64,000 bases of DNA from Methanosphaera sp. (GTDB lineage: Archaea; Methanobacteriota; Methanobacteria; Methanobacteriales; Methanobacteriaceae). Below the pieces are notes generated by a model, which was not told the DNA's origin, made no database searches, and saw nothing but the letters and a program-made list of their open reading frames with translations. The translations under genes and the position numbers were made by a program. Positions within the stretch are counted from its first letter, which is position 1. Each line of letters begins with the position of its first letter. This document shows positions 53,287 to 61,992 of this stretch, piece after piece. Location: positions 1 through 64,000 of the forward strand of contig JAFRKG010000120.1 of assembly GCA_017431845.1 (NCBI GenBank), written 5' to 3'.

Positions 53287-54177
53287 TTATACGGAATCCC
53301 TAGACATTTTAGAATATAAAACATCATGCCTGTTTTCTTCAAAATCTGCCAGTTTATCATTTATTTTATTAATAATCCTATCTTTATACTTAAAATGATC
53401 ACTAACACCAATAAGATTATTCAAATGACTACCAAAGAAATAACAGTTATCATCCATATCTAATTTTTCAAGCAACAATAACTCTTCCTCAACAATTTCC
53501 TTCTCTGTTAACTGTACAAACTCACCATCTTCAACCATTTTCATTAATGGAGTACCAGGTGCAATGGCAGTAGTAATGACAGAAACCATTCTCGGCTTAT
53601 AAGTGTTTAGTAATTTTGCTGTTTCAGTGACACTTGCTTCAGAATTTCCCTGTCCGGCAACGCCCAACATTAAAAGAGCAATATAATTAATACCTGCTTC
53701 ATTAATCTTTCTTAATTGTTCATATTCATCTTCACGGGTGTATCCCTTATTCATCTGTTTAAGAGCAGGAGGATAAGCAGTTTCTAAGCCAATATAAATA
53801 TCATTAAACTTTGCTTCTGATAACTGTTTCAGTTCATCTAATGATTTACTTTTAATGTTACGAACAGAAGCTTGACAAGATAATCTACGAACCTCTGGAA
53901 AATATTCTCTGATTAAATCACTTATTTCCAACAATTTATTACTTGGCAGAACAAATGGATCACCATTTACTAACACAATATTCTTTAAAGATTTTGGATA
54001 AATTGCACTCATTTCCTGTAAATCTTCTTCAATATCAGATAGGGGTGATGCATTAAATCTAACAGACTTGTACATATTACAGAATGAACATTTGTTCCAT
54101 GAACAGCCATAAGTAATTTCTAGGAGTGGAGTATTAATTTCTAATGGATGTCTATAAACAGGACCTGTATAATGCAA
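53287..54177 (-). CDS. Radical SAM protein
   Basis: A 296-residue radical SAM enzyme. The [4Fe-4S] motif is YGCSWNKCSFC (Cys25, Cys30, Cys33; CX4CX2C as in Elp3-like and related groups). It continues with VNGDPFVLPSNKLLEI, LSCQASVRNIKS, YIGLETAYPPALKQMNKGY and LMLGVAGQGN, all usual SAM-barrel strands. It lacks a B12 domain. The reaction is unknown; it is coexpressed with a Cys-rich flavodoxin (6-base gap), which could supply electrons for SAM cleavage. Confidence 0.87.
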   Translation of the reverse strand: MHYTGPVYRHPLEINTPLLEITYGCSWNKCSFCNMYKSVRFNASPLSDIEEDLQEMSAIYPKSLKNIVLVNGDPFVLPSNKLLEISDLIREYFPEVRRLSCQASVRNIKSKSLDELKQLSEAKFNDIYIGLETAYPPALKQMNKGYTREDEYEQLRKINEAGINYIALLMLGVAGQGNSEASVTETAKLLNTYKPRMVSVITTAIAPGTPLMKMVEDGEFVQLTEKEIVEEELLLLEKLDMDDNCYFFGSHLNNLIGVSDHFKYKDRIINKINDKLADFEENRHDVLYSKMSRDSV

Positions 54178-54183
54178 TATTTT

Positions 54184-54828
54184 TCACCTACCTGCTATTG
54201 TCACACCTAAATTGAATGCATCATCTAGGTCTTTTGGGAATTGTTCTTCCTTAACTTTTCGTTTATGTTCCTCAGTGAAAATTTCATTCTCGTATAAATC
54301 ATAGTTAACAAATTGGTATGTGTCATATACTTTTAATATTTCAGGTTTACTGAAGCATTTTTCAATAAAATCATTTATTGGATTAAATATTGTTTCATCA
54401 TAAAGTAGTCCACCATTTTCAGGGTTAAGGTTCATTGAAACGATTAAACCTATTGGAAGGTCTTTTGTCATGATTTTTCCTTCACCATAACGGAATTTTG
54501 GAAACAGTAATCGTTCAATGAATGATCTCATTTGTCCTGATAAATTACCGAAATATACTGGAGAACCTAGAATTATTCCTTCGGAATCCCACATTTTTTC
54601 TAATAATTCTTTTAAATCATCATTGATTGGACATTTACTATAAAATGGGCCATTTTTTACTTTACAACTAAAACATCCTCTGCATCCCGTATAGTTTAAT
54701 TGGTATAAATCGATTTCTTCAATTTCAGCATCTTTTTTTATGCTTTTTATTCCTTCTATGCTTTTTTCAAGTAATTGTTTTGTATTAAAATTATTTCTTG
54801 GACTTCCATTAACTATATAATATGTCAT
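54184..54828 (-). CDS. NAD(P)H-dependent FMN reductase / iron-sulfur flavoprotein-like
   Basis: A flavodoxin-fold protein of 214 residues from ATG 54828, which has GGTGAT 4 bases upstream; a GTG 9 bases earlier overlaps this site and is unlikely. The N-terminus IVNGSPRNNFNTKQLLE is the FMN phosphate loop. TGCRGCFSCKVKN...KCP gives four cysteines (C49, C52, C55, C66 in this numbering), as in iron-sulfur flavoproteins of methanogens, although the last spacing is longer. GIILGSPVYFGNLSGQMRSFIER is the second FMN segment. It reduces quinones, nitro groups or oxygen species in known relatives. It is the first gene of an operon with the radical SAM enzyme. Confidence 0.83.
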   Translation of the reverse strand: MTYYIVNGSPRNNFNTKQLLEKSIEGIKSIKKDAEIEEIDLYQLNYTGCRGCFSCKVKNGPFYSKCPINDDLKELLEKMWDSEGIILGSPVYFGNLSGQMRSFIERLLFPKFRYGEGKIMTKDLPIGLIVSMNLNPENGGLLYDETIFNPINDFIEKCFSKPEILKVYDTYQFVNYDLYENEIFTEEHKRKVKEEQFPKDLDDAFNLGVTIAGR

Positions 54829-54942
54829 AGTAATCACCTATAGCCTTATCTTTATGAAAAGAGTAATATGAATAAATTGTTAGTTTAAACTAACTATCTT
54901 TTGATATATCATTTAAAACAATATATTAATAGGGAGATATAT

Positions 54943-55335
54943 ATGTTGGTAGGAAAACCTGGAGAAAAAGCATGTCCAGTTAATGGAGTAATAAATTTAC
55001 TAAGTAGAAAATGGGTGTTTGGAATATTGAAGGATATATTCATGGGAAAAACACATTTCAGTGAATTTAAAGAGGATAAACCAGAATTAAGTAATGTGGT
55101 TTTAACAGATACCTTAAATTTTCTGTAAAAAGAAGAACTAATCTATAAAATAACAAATACAAATTCACATAAGAAATCAGAATACCATCTCACACCCAAA
55201 GGAGAAAAATTCAATAAAGTATTATATGAAATGGTAATGTATGGATTATATGTTCTAGAAGACGATTTACGCAGTGATAAACTAAAAAAACAAATAGAAA
55301 CAGAATACAAAGAAATATTAAGTATCAAACCTTGA
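54943..55335 (+). pseudogene. HxlR-family transcriptional regulator interrupted by an ochre codon
   Basis: From ATG 54943 (GGGAGAT 5 bases upstream) the frame reads KACPVNGVINLLSRKWVFGIL, then MGKTHFSEFKE and LSNVVLTDTLNFL, then TAA at 55126-55128, then goes on in frame KEELIYKITN...SEYHLTPKGEKFNKVLYEM and ends at 55335. The winged-helix HxlR pattern is complete apart from that stop; Glu (GAA) is the likely ancestor, since the intact paralogue at 61615 has Glu there (KYMEQNDLI). It is divergent from the flavoprotein gene and probably once regulated it. Confidence 0.85.
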
Positions 55336-55418
55336 TGTTACGGAATAAATTAAATTAAAAATAAAATATTTATACTATTTTAAACATATATCTATTTTTA
55401 TATTAAGGAGTTATTATT

Positions 55419-56126
55419 ATAACATCAAGAAAAAGTGAATTTATATATGGATTTAAGAAAGCAATCCCAATAACAATGGGATACATACCAATGGGTATAG
55501 GCTATGCTGCTCTAGCAATAAAAGCAGGATTCAATCCATTACAAACAGTCTCCTTCTCAATATTTGTATATGCGGGTGCAGGCGAAATAATAGCAGCATC
55601 CATGCTAGCAAATGGAGCAAGTGCAATAGCAATAATACTTACTAATTTTGTAGTTAACCTAAGATACTTTGTAATGAACGTTTGCGTATATAACAAGGCC
55701 GAAAAATCATCACCACTATTAAATGCACTATCTGCCCACTTAGTAACTGATGAATCATTCGCCCTTTTTTCATTAATGAAAGATTCATCCATATGGACAT
55801 ATATAGGAATCTCATTAACATCATGGTTATCATGGATACTTGGTGCAATAATAGGAGTCATTATATTAGACTTACTGCCAGTAATAGTAGCAAACAGTTT
55901 CAACATATCATTATATGCATTATTTGTTGCAATATTAGTACCTTCAATTAAGGAAAATAAGCAAATTGGGTTACTGGTACTGGTAACCGCATTGATTAAC
56001 ATTGTTTTACAATTTATCATAGGAAACTGGTCATTAATCGTAGCAACATTACTTGGTGCATTAATTGGAGTGTACATAGTGGATGATGAGTATATACTAA
56101 ATGAATTTGAGGGAGTAAGTGATTAA
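55419..56126 (+). CDS. azlC: AzlC-type branched-chain amino acid exporter subunit, ATA start
   Basis: A full AzlC: RKSEFIYGFKKAIPITMGYIP begins the first helix and is followed by about five more hydrophobic segments (YAGAGEIIAASML, AIAIILTNFVVNLRYFVMN, SLTSWLSWILGAIIGVII and so on). With AzlD it exports branched-chain amino acids. The expected start codon, 8 bases after a strong AAGGAG (55405-55410), is ATA at 55419-55421; an in-frame TAA at 55404 shows no earlier start is possible. The first ATG (55476) lies inside helix one and lacks a binding site. Either ATA or a nearby ATT is used, or the gene is poorly expressed. Confidence 0.78.
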   Translation: MTSRKSEFIYGFKKAIPITMGYIPMGIGYAALAIKAGFNPLQTVSFSIFVYAGAGEIIAASMLANGASAIAIILTNFVVNLRYFVMNVCVYNKAEKSSPLLNALSAHLVTDESFALFSLMKDSSIWTYIGISLTSWLSWILGAIIGVIILDLLPVIVANSFNISLYALFVAILVPSIKENKQIGLLVLVTALINIVLQFIIGNWSLIVATLLGALIGVYIVDDEYILNEFEGVSD

Positions 56127-56127
56127 A

Positions 56128-56442
56128 ATGAACACAGTAAACCTAATAATACTTGGATGTGCCATTGTAACATTTATTCCCAGATTAATACCAGCAATAT
56201 TTGTTGGACGAATAAATTTCACCCGAAAACAGGAAAAATTTCTAGGTTTAATACCATACACAGCACTAAGTGCTCTGATTATTCCAGGAGTTCTAACAGT
56301 AGATAATCAGTTATGGTATATTGGACTAATAGGTGCAATAGTAGCAGCAGGAATGGCCTGGAAGAAAGTACCATTAGGAGCTATAGTAATATTAACAGTA
56401 ATCATATTAATTGCCGTGTACTCTATTGTACCGTTAATTTAA
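56128..56442 (+). CDS. azlD: AzlD-type branched-chain amino acid exporter subunit
   Basis: A 104-residue protein with four hydrophobic helices (NLIILGCAIVTFIPRLIPAI, YTALSALIIPGVL, YIGLIGAIVAAGMAW and GAIVILTVIILIAVYSIVPLI), the small partner of AzlC. RLIPAIFV and YTALSAL match the family. The start at ATG 56128 is chosen because GTGAT (56119-56123) lies 4 bases ahead of it, as in many genes here; the GTG at 56119 is part of that site. The ATG comes 1 base after the azlC stop, so the pair is coupled. Confidence 0.85.
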   Translation: MNTVNLIILGCAIVTFIPRLIPAIFVGRINFTRKQEKFLGLIPYTALSALIIPGVLTVDNQLWYIGLIGAIVAAGMAWKKVPLGAIVILTVIILIAVYSIVPLI

Positions 56443-56526
56443 CTTTTTTTTCATATTTTTAGTAATCTATACATTATTAATTCTATTTCTTACATAACTA
56501 AATACATAAAAGGTTGGTTATATCCT

Positions 56527-58608
56527 ATGACAAATATTGATTTCAAATACAGAGAAAATGGTGGAAAAACCATAGAAAAAAATACTACAAAAATTAACAT
56601 CATAGAACTACTAAAAAAGGATTATTCATACATCTATGAGTCCATAAATAATAGTAGTTTTAAAATAAGATTAAACGAATGCGATCAGTTTAAGGAATTA
56701 ATCTTTAATGAAAAAGTAGTGGGCTTTGTAACATACGATGAACTTAACAAATCACATAAACTACTAACAAATATCTATATACTAGAAGGATACAGAAGAT
56801 ATAGATTATTCTCAAAAGAAATTAAACAAGAATATGAAAATGCTCATAGAATAAGCATATATGAACCAAACAAACTATTAGTTGATGTATTAATAAAATT
56901 AGGATATGCAAAACAATTAACTGATAGACTACTAGTCAGTGCAATAAATTTCTACATACAACTATCAACAGCACAATCAAACAAAACAGAAGAAATACAG
57001 GACAAACTCAAACAAACTAATATCTATGATCCAAACATATGTGCAACATTATCTTTCAAAATTTTCAATAAAACAAATTTCACAGTATATTATACTAATA
57101 TACGTGACGAAGATAAGAATAAATGTGAAATTGCACGAAAAAATATGGAAGAAAACTATTTTGAGGACATAGTTTCCACTATTATAGATCAAGACATGGA
57201 AATACAACGATGGTTATTCCTACTAAGACACAACCTTCCAAGGAAACAAAACAGCATAGAAGAAATAATAGGAACAGTTGATTCACCATCACAAATATTA
57301 AAAGAAAACATTGAAGAAAACATAATAACCTCAAAAGAAGCAAGAAATATACAAAACCAAATCCAATTAGAACTTAGAACAAATAAGGTAGACCAAGACT
57401 CCATAAAACTAAGACTGGAATACTTAATAAATAACAAAAACACAGGAATAACTAAGAAAACTATTATTGGAGAGTACTGCCCATACTGCTTTGAAAACAA
57501 GCCTTTCCTTGAAAACTATTGTACAACCTGTGGATACAAATTATTTGACTTGGATGAAATAACAGAAGAAAAATATGTATATGAATATATGTTAAAAGAA
57601 AAACAATCTTATAAACATTCCTTAACAGGTAAAAAAGAGAAGATAGGCTATCATAATGCAGAATATTTAACTAAATTAGCAACATTTGAAGTAATAAAAA
57701 AATTAATGTTCCATAATTATGGTGATGAAATATTTCATACCATTGCAAGAGAACATAACTTAAATTATAAAGATCTTCAAAATTATATGATAAACGAAGA
57801 ATATGTAACATTCAATATGAATCCAAAAAAATTGGAAAACGAGGCAACAAATTACTTAAATAAAGAACTAAAAGCTATTCTTAAAAAACATAACTGTAAA
57901 ATATCAGGAACAAAGTATGAATTAATACAAAGAATCAAAAAGGAAGTACCATTAGAAAATATCCAATCAGACATACTCGAATTAACACAGAAGGGTCAAA
58001 ATTATTTTAAAGAAAACAGGCACATGGATATACTTAACAATATACTTCAAAAGTTCATATATGAAGAATATGAGGATTATATACAAAAAAGTAAAAATGA
58101 TGATATCTTTGATAATGTAATAAATTTTTTCCAAAAACACATAGAAATGGCTATAAAAAGCAAAAATCATGATCAATTAGTTGAATCTTTAATAGCTCAA
58201 TCACAAACATACACTTACACTAATGATTTTACAAAGTTCTTGGAAAATGAAGTTAAAATCGTAATAATAAATCTAAACATGTATTTTATTGATTCACATT
58301 ATATTCCATACTATAAACCGGTAGAAAAATTGTCCTGGGATGTATTAAATGATTTTCAAGGACATTTTACTAATGAACAAGTAATTGATGCAATAAATAA
58401 TGCTTACGAATTCCTAGACAATGACTTATTAAAAGTACAAAAATATGATGTGATTGAAGTATTTAATGACATATTTAAACATTATAGTTTAACAGGAATA
58501 AATGGAAGAATACAAAGAAAATACTATAAAAGAGCATATAACATAATAAAAGATAGTAAAAAAAGAAAGAATAATAATAATGTTATAACTTTAGATAAAT
58601 TCTTCTAA
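56527..58608 (+). CDS. Multi-domain protein: GNAT-like, zinc ribbon and SAP-like motif
   Basis: A 693-residue protein I cannot assign to a family. Residues 57-140 resemble a degenerate GNAT core (ELIFNEKVVGFVTYD, LLTNIYILEGYRRYRLFSKE). Residues 318-335 are a zinc ribbon, CPYC...CTTC (Cys318, 321, 332, 335). Residues 444-476 look like a SAP DNA-binding helix pair (KAILKKHNCKISGTKYELIQRI). The rest is helical, Lys- and Asn-rich. A nucleic-acid-binding role is suggested, but any enzyme activity is unknown. It is a stand-alone gene with a weak start signal. AzlD ends 84 bases upstream. Confidence 0.7.
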   Translation: MTNIDFKYRENGGKTIEKNTTKINIIELLKKDYSYIYESINNSSFKIRLNECDQFKELIFNEKVVGFVTYDELNKSHKLLTNIYILEGYRRYRLFSKEIKQEYENAHRISIYEPNKLLVDVLIKLGYAKQLTDRLLVSAINFYIQLSTAQSNKTEEIQDKLKQTNIYDPNICATLSFKIFNKTNFTVYYTNIRDEDKNKCEIARKNMEENYFEDIVSTIIDQDMEIQRWLFLLRHNLPRKQNSIEEIIGTVDSPSQILKENIEENIITSKEARNIQNQIQLELRTNKVDQDSIKLRLEYLINNKNTGITKKTIIGEYCPYCFENKPFLENYCTTCGYKLFDLDEITEEKYVYEYMLKEKQSYKHSLTGKKEKIGYHNAEYLTKLATFEVIKKLMFHNYGDEIFHTIAREHNLNYKDLQNYMINEEYVTFNMNPKKLENEATNYLNKELKAILKKHNCKISGTKYELIQRIKKEVPLENIQSDILELTQKGQNYFKENRHMDILNNILQKFIYEEYEDYIQKSKNDDIFDNVINFFQKHIEMAIKSKNHDQLVESLIAQSQTYTYTNDFTKFLENEVKIVIINLNMYFIDSHYIPYYKPVEKLSWDVLNDFQGHFTNEQVIDAINNAYEFLDNDLLKVQKYDVIEVFNDIFKHYSLTGINGRIQRKYYKRAYNIIKDSKKRKNNNNVITLDKFF

Positions 58609-58610
58609 AC

Positions 58611-59162
58611 TTATTTTTCAAACTTTTCTTTATCTAATGTTTTCACAACTCTTGCAGGAGTGCCCACTACAACAGCATAATCCGGCACATCCTTAGTAAC
58701 CACAGCACAAGCTCCCACAATAGCATATTTACCAACACTTACTCCGGGTAATATTGTAGCACCTGCTCCAATCCAAGCACCTTCCTTAATTAGTACTGGT
58801 TTACATGTAAGTACCTGCCGGTCATATTCATCATGATTGTTAGAAATAACCTGAACGTTAGCTGCAAGCATCACGTTGTCTTCAATAGTTATTCCACCTC
58901 TGGCCATTAATAATGAATTACTGTTAATAAATACATTATTGCCTATCTTAATATGGTCATAGGCAGCTCCAGATATTGGAGCAACAATGTTACTATTTTC
59001 TCCAATATTATCACCAAGAAGCTCTTTTAACAATTTATTATATTCTTCACTGCCTGGCATTGTGTTATTTAGCTTAAATACAATTTCGTTCATTTTAACT
59101 GCTTGTTGTAATTCTTCACCAGACATTTCTCTCATATCTACACGTACTTCTTCACAATCCAT
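58611..59162 (-). CDS. Maltose O-acetyltransferase-type hexapeptide acyltransferase
   Basis: A 183-residue left-handed beta-helix acetyltransferase. A helical N-terminus (MREMSGEELQQAVKMNE) precedes hexapeptide repeats: IKIGNNVFINSN, ITIEDNVMLAANVQVIS with NNHD (the catalytic His), VLIKEGAWIGAGATILPGVSVGKYAIVGACAVVTKDVPDYAVVVGTPAR (given in outline). Members acetylate sugars or their nucleotide forms. It is transcribed away from a paralogue at 59246. Later Met codons (10 and 13) are also possible starts. Confidence 0.85.
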   Translation of the reverse strand: MDCEEVRVDMREMSGEELQQAVKMNEIVFKLNNTMPGSEEYNKLLKELLGDNIGENSNIVAPISGAAYDHIKIGNNVFINSNSLLMARGGITIEDNVMLAANVQVISNNHDEYDRQVLTCKPVLIKEGAWIGAGATILPGVSVGKYAIVGACAVVTKDVPDYAVVVGTPARVVKTLDKEKFEK

Positions 59163-59245
59163 AATATCATACCAATATTTTTTTCTTATTAATTATATAT
59201 ATGGTTAAATAAACATATAAATAACGAAAATAGGGGATTAATTAT

Positions 59246-59818
59246 ATGGATTTAGAACAATTCTATGAAGATATGAAAAACCAGAAAGAAATAGACTCAA
59301 CTTCAGAAGATCATGTGTTTTTTGATGAAATGCTACAGGAAGCATTAAAAATTACGATGAAAATAAACAATGAATACCATACACTCGAAGAAATAAGGGA
59401 AATGTTCTCAGAACTAACAAATCAACCAGTAAATGATACATTACGTTTAATACCTCCATTTAATACTGATTGTGGAAAAAATATTCATATTGGTGAAAAT
59501 GTATTCATAAATGCAGGATGTAAAATGCAGGACCAGGGAGGAATATACATAGGTGATGATTGTCTCATAGGACATAATGCTGTTTTTGCAACATTAAATC
59601 ATGAAATGAATCCTGAACATAGAGGAAATTTACATCCAAAACCAATCAGGTTAGGAAACAAAGTATGGATAGGTTCTAATGTAACAATACTTCAGGGAGT
59701 AACAATTGGTGACGGAGCAGTAGTAGCTGCAGGAGCAGTTGTAACAAGGGATGTTCCTGAAAACACAGTAGTTGCAGGAGTACCGGCTAAATTTATTAAA
59801 AAAATAGAAACTGAATAA
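59246..59818 (+). CDS. Maltose/galactoside O-acetyltransferase-type enzyme
   Basis: A 190-residue hexapeptide acetyltransferase. The first 90 residues include the Mac domain-like EEIREMFSELTNQPVNDTLRLIPPFNTDCGKNIHIGEN; then NAGCKMQDQGGIYIGDDCLIGHNAVFATLNH (catalytic His in LNHEMNP), KVWIGSNVTILQGVTIGDG and PENTVVAGVPAKFI follow. It acetylates a sugar hydroxyl from acetyl-CoA. GGGGAT precedes the ATG. It is first in a likely operon with a HAD hydrolase, a PNPOx-like protein and ung, with gaps of 21, 18 and 6 bases. Confidence 0.88.
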   Translation: MDLEQFYEDMKNQKEIDSTSEDHVFFDEMLQEALKITMKINNEYHTLEEIREMFSELTNQPVNDTLRLIPPFNTDCGKNIHIGENVFINAGCKMQDQGGIYIGDDCLIGHNAVFATLNHEMNPEHRGNLHPKPIRLGNKVWIGSNVTILQGVTIGDGAVVAAGAVVTRDVPENTVVAGVPAKFIKKIETE

Positions 59819-59839
59819 AAAAAAAGTAAAGGTTTTCTT

Positions 59840-60451
59840 ATGAAAAAATATTATATCTTTGATTTTGATGGAACACTAGTAAACACATTCTATGATTCAG
59901 TAATTGCATATAACAAAGCACTCAGACAACATAATCTACCCGAATATGAATATGAATCATTAAGTGATATAGATTATACAGATTTCACGACAAATATGAC
60001 AGAAGATATGGATGTACTAGTAACTTATGGTGAAAATCTAGAAAATGATGAAAAGAAATACACGAAACCATATCCTGGAGTAAAAAAAGTATTAAAACAA
60101 TTAACCAGTGAAGGTAATGAAGTTGCAATATGCTCAAATAGGTCAGAAAAACAATTAAATGAATCTGTTGAAAAGTTTTTTAATGAAATACCATTCACAC
60201 ACGTAATAGGATACACTCCAGATGGAGGATTTAAACCACAACCAGTGGTAATAAACAGAATATTAAATGATGTTTCATACAACAAAGAAGAAATACTATA
60301 CATAGGGGACAAACAAGAAGACATACAAACAGCCAAGAATGTTGATATAGATGCAGTAATAGTAACGTGGGGACAAGGAAACAAAGAAACATATAATGAT
60401 GAATATCCAATAAAAATAATAGATAACATCAATCAACTACTAGAAATATAA
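59840..60451 (+). CDS. HAD-family hydrolase (phosphoglycolate phosphatase-like)
   Basis: A 203-residue HAD phosphatase. Motif I is FDFDGTLVNT (residues 6-15, nucleophile Asp7, acid/base Asp9), motif II is AICSNRS, the Lys is in GFKPQP and motif IV is ILYIGDKQEDIQTAKN. A helical cap lies between residues 20 and 80. It removes phosphate from a small metabolite; the substrate is not known. It lies in a four-gene run with the acetyltransferase upstream and the PNPOx-like gene downstream. Confidence 0.88.
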   Translation: MKKYYIFDFDGTLVNTFYDSVIAYNKALRQHNLPEYEYESLSDIDYTDFTTNMTEDMDVLVTYGENLENDEKKYTKPYPGVKKVLKQLTSEGNEVAICSNRSEKQLNESVEKFFNEIPFTHVIGYTPDGGFKPQPVVINRILNDVSYNKEEILYIGDKQEDIQTAKNVDIDAVIVTWGQGNKETYNDEYPIKIIDNINQLLEI

Positions 60452-60469
60452 ATCAAAGGTATTGGTACC

Positions 60470-60940
60470 ATGTTCAGAAAGATGAGAAGAAACAAACAGG
60501 AACTATCCAACAAAGAATGCATACAAATCCTAGAAAATCAACAAAGAGGTTTTCTGGCAGTGAGTGGAGAAAATGAATATCCATACACCCTACCCATGAA
60601 CTATGTATACTATGATAAAAAAATAATATTTCACTCTGCAAGGGAAGGACATAAGATAGATTCCATAAAAAAACATGAAAAAGTATCATTCAGTGTAATA
60701 AATGAAGGCGAAAAAGTAGAAAATGACTGGTACTATATATTCAAGAGTGTAATAGTATTTGGTAAAATACGCATAATCCAAGATGAAAAAGAGAAATATG
60801 AAAAATTAACCATCTTGGGAGATAAATATTTCCCATCCAAGGAATATACTAAGATGGAAATGGACGCAGCATTTGACCAGGCATTAGTACTAGAATTAGA
60901 AATAGACCATATGACTGGAAAAATTGTAACAGAAAAGTGA
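60470..60940 (+). CDS. Pyridoxamine 5'-phosphate oxidase-like (NimA-type) flavin protein
   Basis: A 156-residue split-barrel flavoprotein. It begins MRRNKQELS-x-x-ECIQIL, then GFLAVSGENEYPYTLPMNYVYYDKKIIFHSAREGHKID (in outline), where the H-S-A-x-x-G-x-K part is the FMN site of NimA-like proteins. VSFSVI, VIVFGKIRII and LELEIDHMTGK complete it. NimA relatives reduce nitroimidazole drugs; in this organism the true substrate is unknown. It sits between the HAD and ung genes in an apparent operon. Confidence 0.85.
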   Translation: MFRKMRRNKQELSNKECIQILENQQRGFLAVSGENEYPYTLPMNYVYYDKKIIFHSAREGHKIDSIKKHEKVSFSVINEGEKVENDWYYIFKSVIVFGKIRIIQDEKEKYEKLTILGDKYFPSKEYTKMEMDAAFDQALVLELEIDHMTGKIVTEK

Positions 60941-60946
60941 TGAAAA

Positions 60947-61618
60947 ATGTTAAATAAAAAACTAGATAATGACTGGGACGAATTTCTAGAAAAACAGTAT
61001 GAACACTTATATTTCCAGAAAATAGAAGCATTTGTTAAAAAAGAATACGAAACAAAAACAATTTACCCACCATACGATGATATATTCAATGCATTTAAGT
61101 ATACACCATTGTCCAAAATAAAAGTAGTGATATTAGGTCAAGATCCATATCATGAACCAGGACAAGCACATGGTTTATCATTTTCAACTCCTGTAGGAAA
61201 ACCAATACCAAGATCATTATCAAACATTTTCAAAGAAATAATGGATGAATATGGGTATGAAATACCAGATAATGGTTGTCTAGAAAAATGGGCAAAACAA
61301 GGAGTATTCCTATTAAATACTGTGTTAACAGTAGAAAAATCTAATGCAAATTCACATAGCAAATGTGGATGGCAAACATTCACAGATAATGTGATTAAAG
61401 AAATAAATAAACAAGAACAACCCATCGTATTCATGTTATGGGGAAAACAAGCAGAGAAAAAGAAAGAATTGCTTACAAATCCAAATCATTTAGTATTAAT
61501 AACATCTCATCCAAGTCCTTTTTCTGCAAGAAGAGGATTTATGGGATGTAATCATTTTAAACTAGCAAATAATTTCTTAAAAGAAAACAATATAGAAGAA
61601 ATAGATTGGAAACTTTAA
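60947..61618 (+). CDS. ung: Uracil-DNA glycosylase family 1
   Basis: A 223-residue UDG, the family 1 enzyme that removes uracil from DNA. The catalytic water-activating loop GQDPYHEPGQAHGLSFS (residues 64-80, Asp66) is intact, as are VFLLNTVLTV, FMLWGKQA (uracil-specific) and the DNA intercalation loop SHPSPFSARRGF with its catalytic His. Family 1 is rare in archaea, which mostly use families 4 and 5, so this gene is probably of bacterial origin. GTGATG precedes the ATG by 4 bases. It ends the operon and overlaps the end of the convergent HxlR gene by 4 bases. Confidence 0.94.
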   Translation: MLNKKLDNDWDEFLEKQYEHLYFQKIEAFVKKEYETKTIYPPYDDIFNAFKYTPLSKIKVVILGQDPYHEPGQAHGLSFSTPVGKPIPRSLSNIFKEIMDEYGYEIPDNGCLEKWAKQGVFLLNTVLTVEKSNANSHSKCGWQTFTDNVIKEINKQEQPIVFMLWGKQAEKKKELLTNPNHLVLITSHPSPFSARRGFMGCNHFKLANNFLKENNIEEIDWKL

Positions 61619-61992
61619 TTAATGCCGAGTGATTTCTTATACTCTTTAAATATTTCTTCTTTTTTATCAGAACTTAATTCACTACACTCTAATTCTTCCA
61701 GAGAAAATAATGTCATTTCATATAAGATTCTATTCACTTTTTTACCCTTTGATGTTAAAGAATACTCAGTATTCAATCTATTATTTTCATCCTGAATTTT
61801 AATGATTAAATCATTCTGTTCCATATATTTCAATGTTTGAGCAAGAGTAAAATTATTTAAGGACGGATTTGATTCCTGAAACTCTGAAAAATGTTTATTT
61901 CCCCTGAACATGTCCATAAGTATACATAATATCCATTTTCTATTAAAAAATTCTAATGTATCAACTACTGGACAAATATCCTCATTCTTCAT
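61615..61992 (-). CDS. HxlR-family transcriptional regulator
   Basis: A 125-residue winged-helix protein of the HxlR type, MarR-like in fold. ICPVVDTLEFFNRKWILCILMDMF is the first helix group with the conserved Cys-Pro; NKHFSEFQESNPSLNNFTLAQTLKYME gives the recognition helix, and LTSKGKKVN is the wing. HxlR proteins often sense electrophiles or redox state through the N-terminal Cys (here Cys7). It is divergent from the NTF2-like gene at 62111, the probable target. It is a clear paralogue of the broken copy at 54943. Confidence 0.88.
   Translation of the reverse strand: MKNEDICPVVDTLEFFNRKWILCILMDMFRGNKHFSEFQESNPSLNNFTLAQTLKYMEQNDLIIKIQDENNRLNTEYSLTSKGKKVNRILYEMTLFSLEELECSELSSDKKEEIFKEYKKSLGIN

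Noticed and set aside
55502-56077. A 191-codon minus-strand frame under azlC
   Set aside because: Antisense shadow of the hydrophobic azlC gene; AzlC has clear family motifs.
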